Source: Deltaproteobacteria bacterium
GTDB lineage: Bacteria > Desulfobacterota > Desulfuromonadia > Desulfuromonadales > JAAYDE01
Length of the DNA stretch: 5,361 nt
NCBI GenBank assembly: GCA_017417085.1
Contig: JAFPZV010000024.1
Span: forward strand, 1 to 5,361
Direction of reading: 5' to 3'
A program made the translations under genes and the position numbers. Every line of letters begins with the position of its first letter. The stretch's first letter is position 1. Shown piece after piece: positions 5,147 to 5,361 of the stretch. The notes under the pieces were generated by a model that saw only the letters and a list, made by a program, of their open reading frames with translations, searched no databases and was not told the origin of the DNA.

Positions 5147-5361
5147 ATGAATATAGAAGAATTGCGCAATGTGATCGAAATGATCATGCAGACAGATATT
5201 ACGGATTTCGAACTGGAGGAAGAAGGAAAAAAACTTTCCATCCGGCGTGGTGGTGGACAGCCCCAAATGATTGCTGCCGCATCGGTCATACCACCATCTT
5301 CTGTGCCCGAGCGGCAAACAGTTGCCCCGGTTGCCGCTCCGCCTTCCGAAGAAAAAAACGA
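5147..5361 (+). CDS. accB: Biotin carboxyl carrier protein of acetyl-CoA carboxylase (5' part only)
   Basis: AccB carries biotin between the carboxylase and transferase parts of acetyl-CoA carboxylase, the first committed step of fatty-acid synthesis. Only 71 full codons are in the window. The N-terminal segment MNIEELRNVIEMIMQTDITDFELEEEGKKLSIRR shows the conserved helix, the TDIT..ELEE motif and a basic strand. It is followed by a Pro/Ala-rich linker (about 44-68, PPSSVPERQTVAPVAAPPS). The biotinyl domain with its MKM lysine lies beyond the right edge. GAGG (5137-5140) lies 6 nt before the ATG. The gene is 76 nt after the peptidase stop. That gap has a T8 tract but no convincing terminator, so read-through from the upstream block is possible. 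accC is expected next from usual gene order, which is inference. Confidence 0.92.
   Translation, partial: MNIEELRNVIEMIMQTDITDFELEEEGKKLSIRRGGGQPQMIAAASVIPPSSVPERQTVAPVAAPPSEEKN

Overview
The window is a compact stretch of a bacterial chromosome. It holds a complete EngB GTPase gene, two shikimate-pathway genes (aroC, aroK), a four-gene overlapping block (TPR-like protein, Roadblock/LC7 protein, aroQ, M24 peptidase) and the 5' end of accB. A minus-strand gene for a small membrane protein is cut by the left edge. No mobile element, CRISPR array, tRNA or rRNA was seen. The order aroC-aroK-...-aroQ-M24 peptidase-accB, together with a Roadblock/LC7 protein beside aroQ, resembles what I remember of Desulfuromonadota (Geobacter, Desulfuromonas, Pelobacter relatives). 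That placement rests on memory of gene order and protein style, not on a search. G+C looks moderate by eye and was not counted.

Layout. Positions 1-234 (minus) hold the two-helix membrane protein. Positions 235-388 form a divergent control region with a perfect 16-nt palindrome, a candidate promoter and a clear intrinsic terminator hairpin that sits only about 22 nt before the engB start. engB (389-1018) is followed by a 113-nt gap with a second, weaker terminator-like hairpin and then aroC (1132-2292). aroK follows 16 nt after aroC (2309-2812), or 1 nt after it if the first ATG is used. An 88-nt gap then carries an inverted repeat and a perfect TATAAT box. It leads into the block 2901-5070, whose genes overlap by 35, 4 and 20 nt and are therefore probably cotranscribed and translationally coupled. 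A 76-nt gap precedes accB, which runs off the right edge at its linker.

How the genes work together. AroQ (step 3), AroK (step 5) and AroC (step 7) make chorismate for aromatic amino acids and cofactors. AroB, AroE and AroA are not in the window. AccB is the biotin carrier of acetyl-CoA carboxylase, for fatty-acid synthesis. EngB is a ribosome-assembly GTPase. The TPR-like and Roadblock proteins are the least understood members. Roadblock proteins of the MglB type usually serve small Ras-like GTPases, but none is encoded here. The most interesting points are the TPR/Roadblock pair embedded among metabolic genes, the terminator before engB, and a possible tyrosine-codon leader peptide before aroC. 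The last is speculative.
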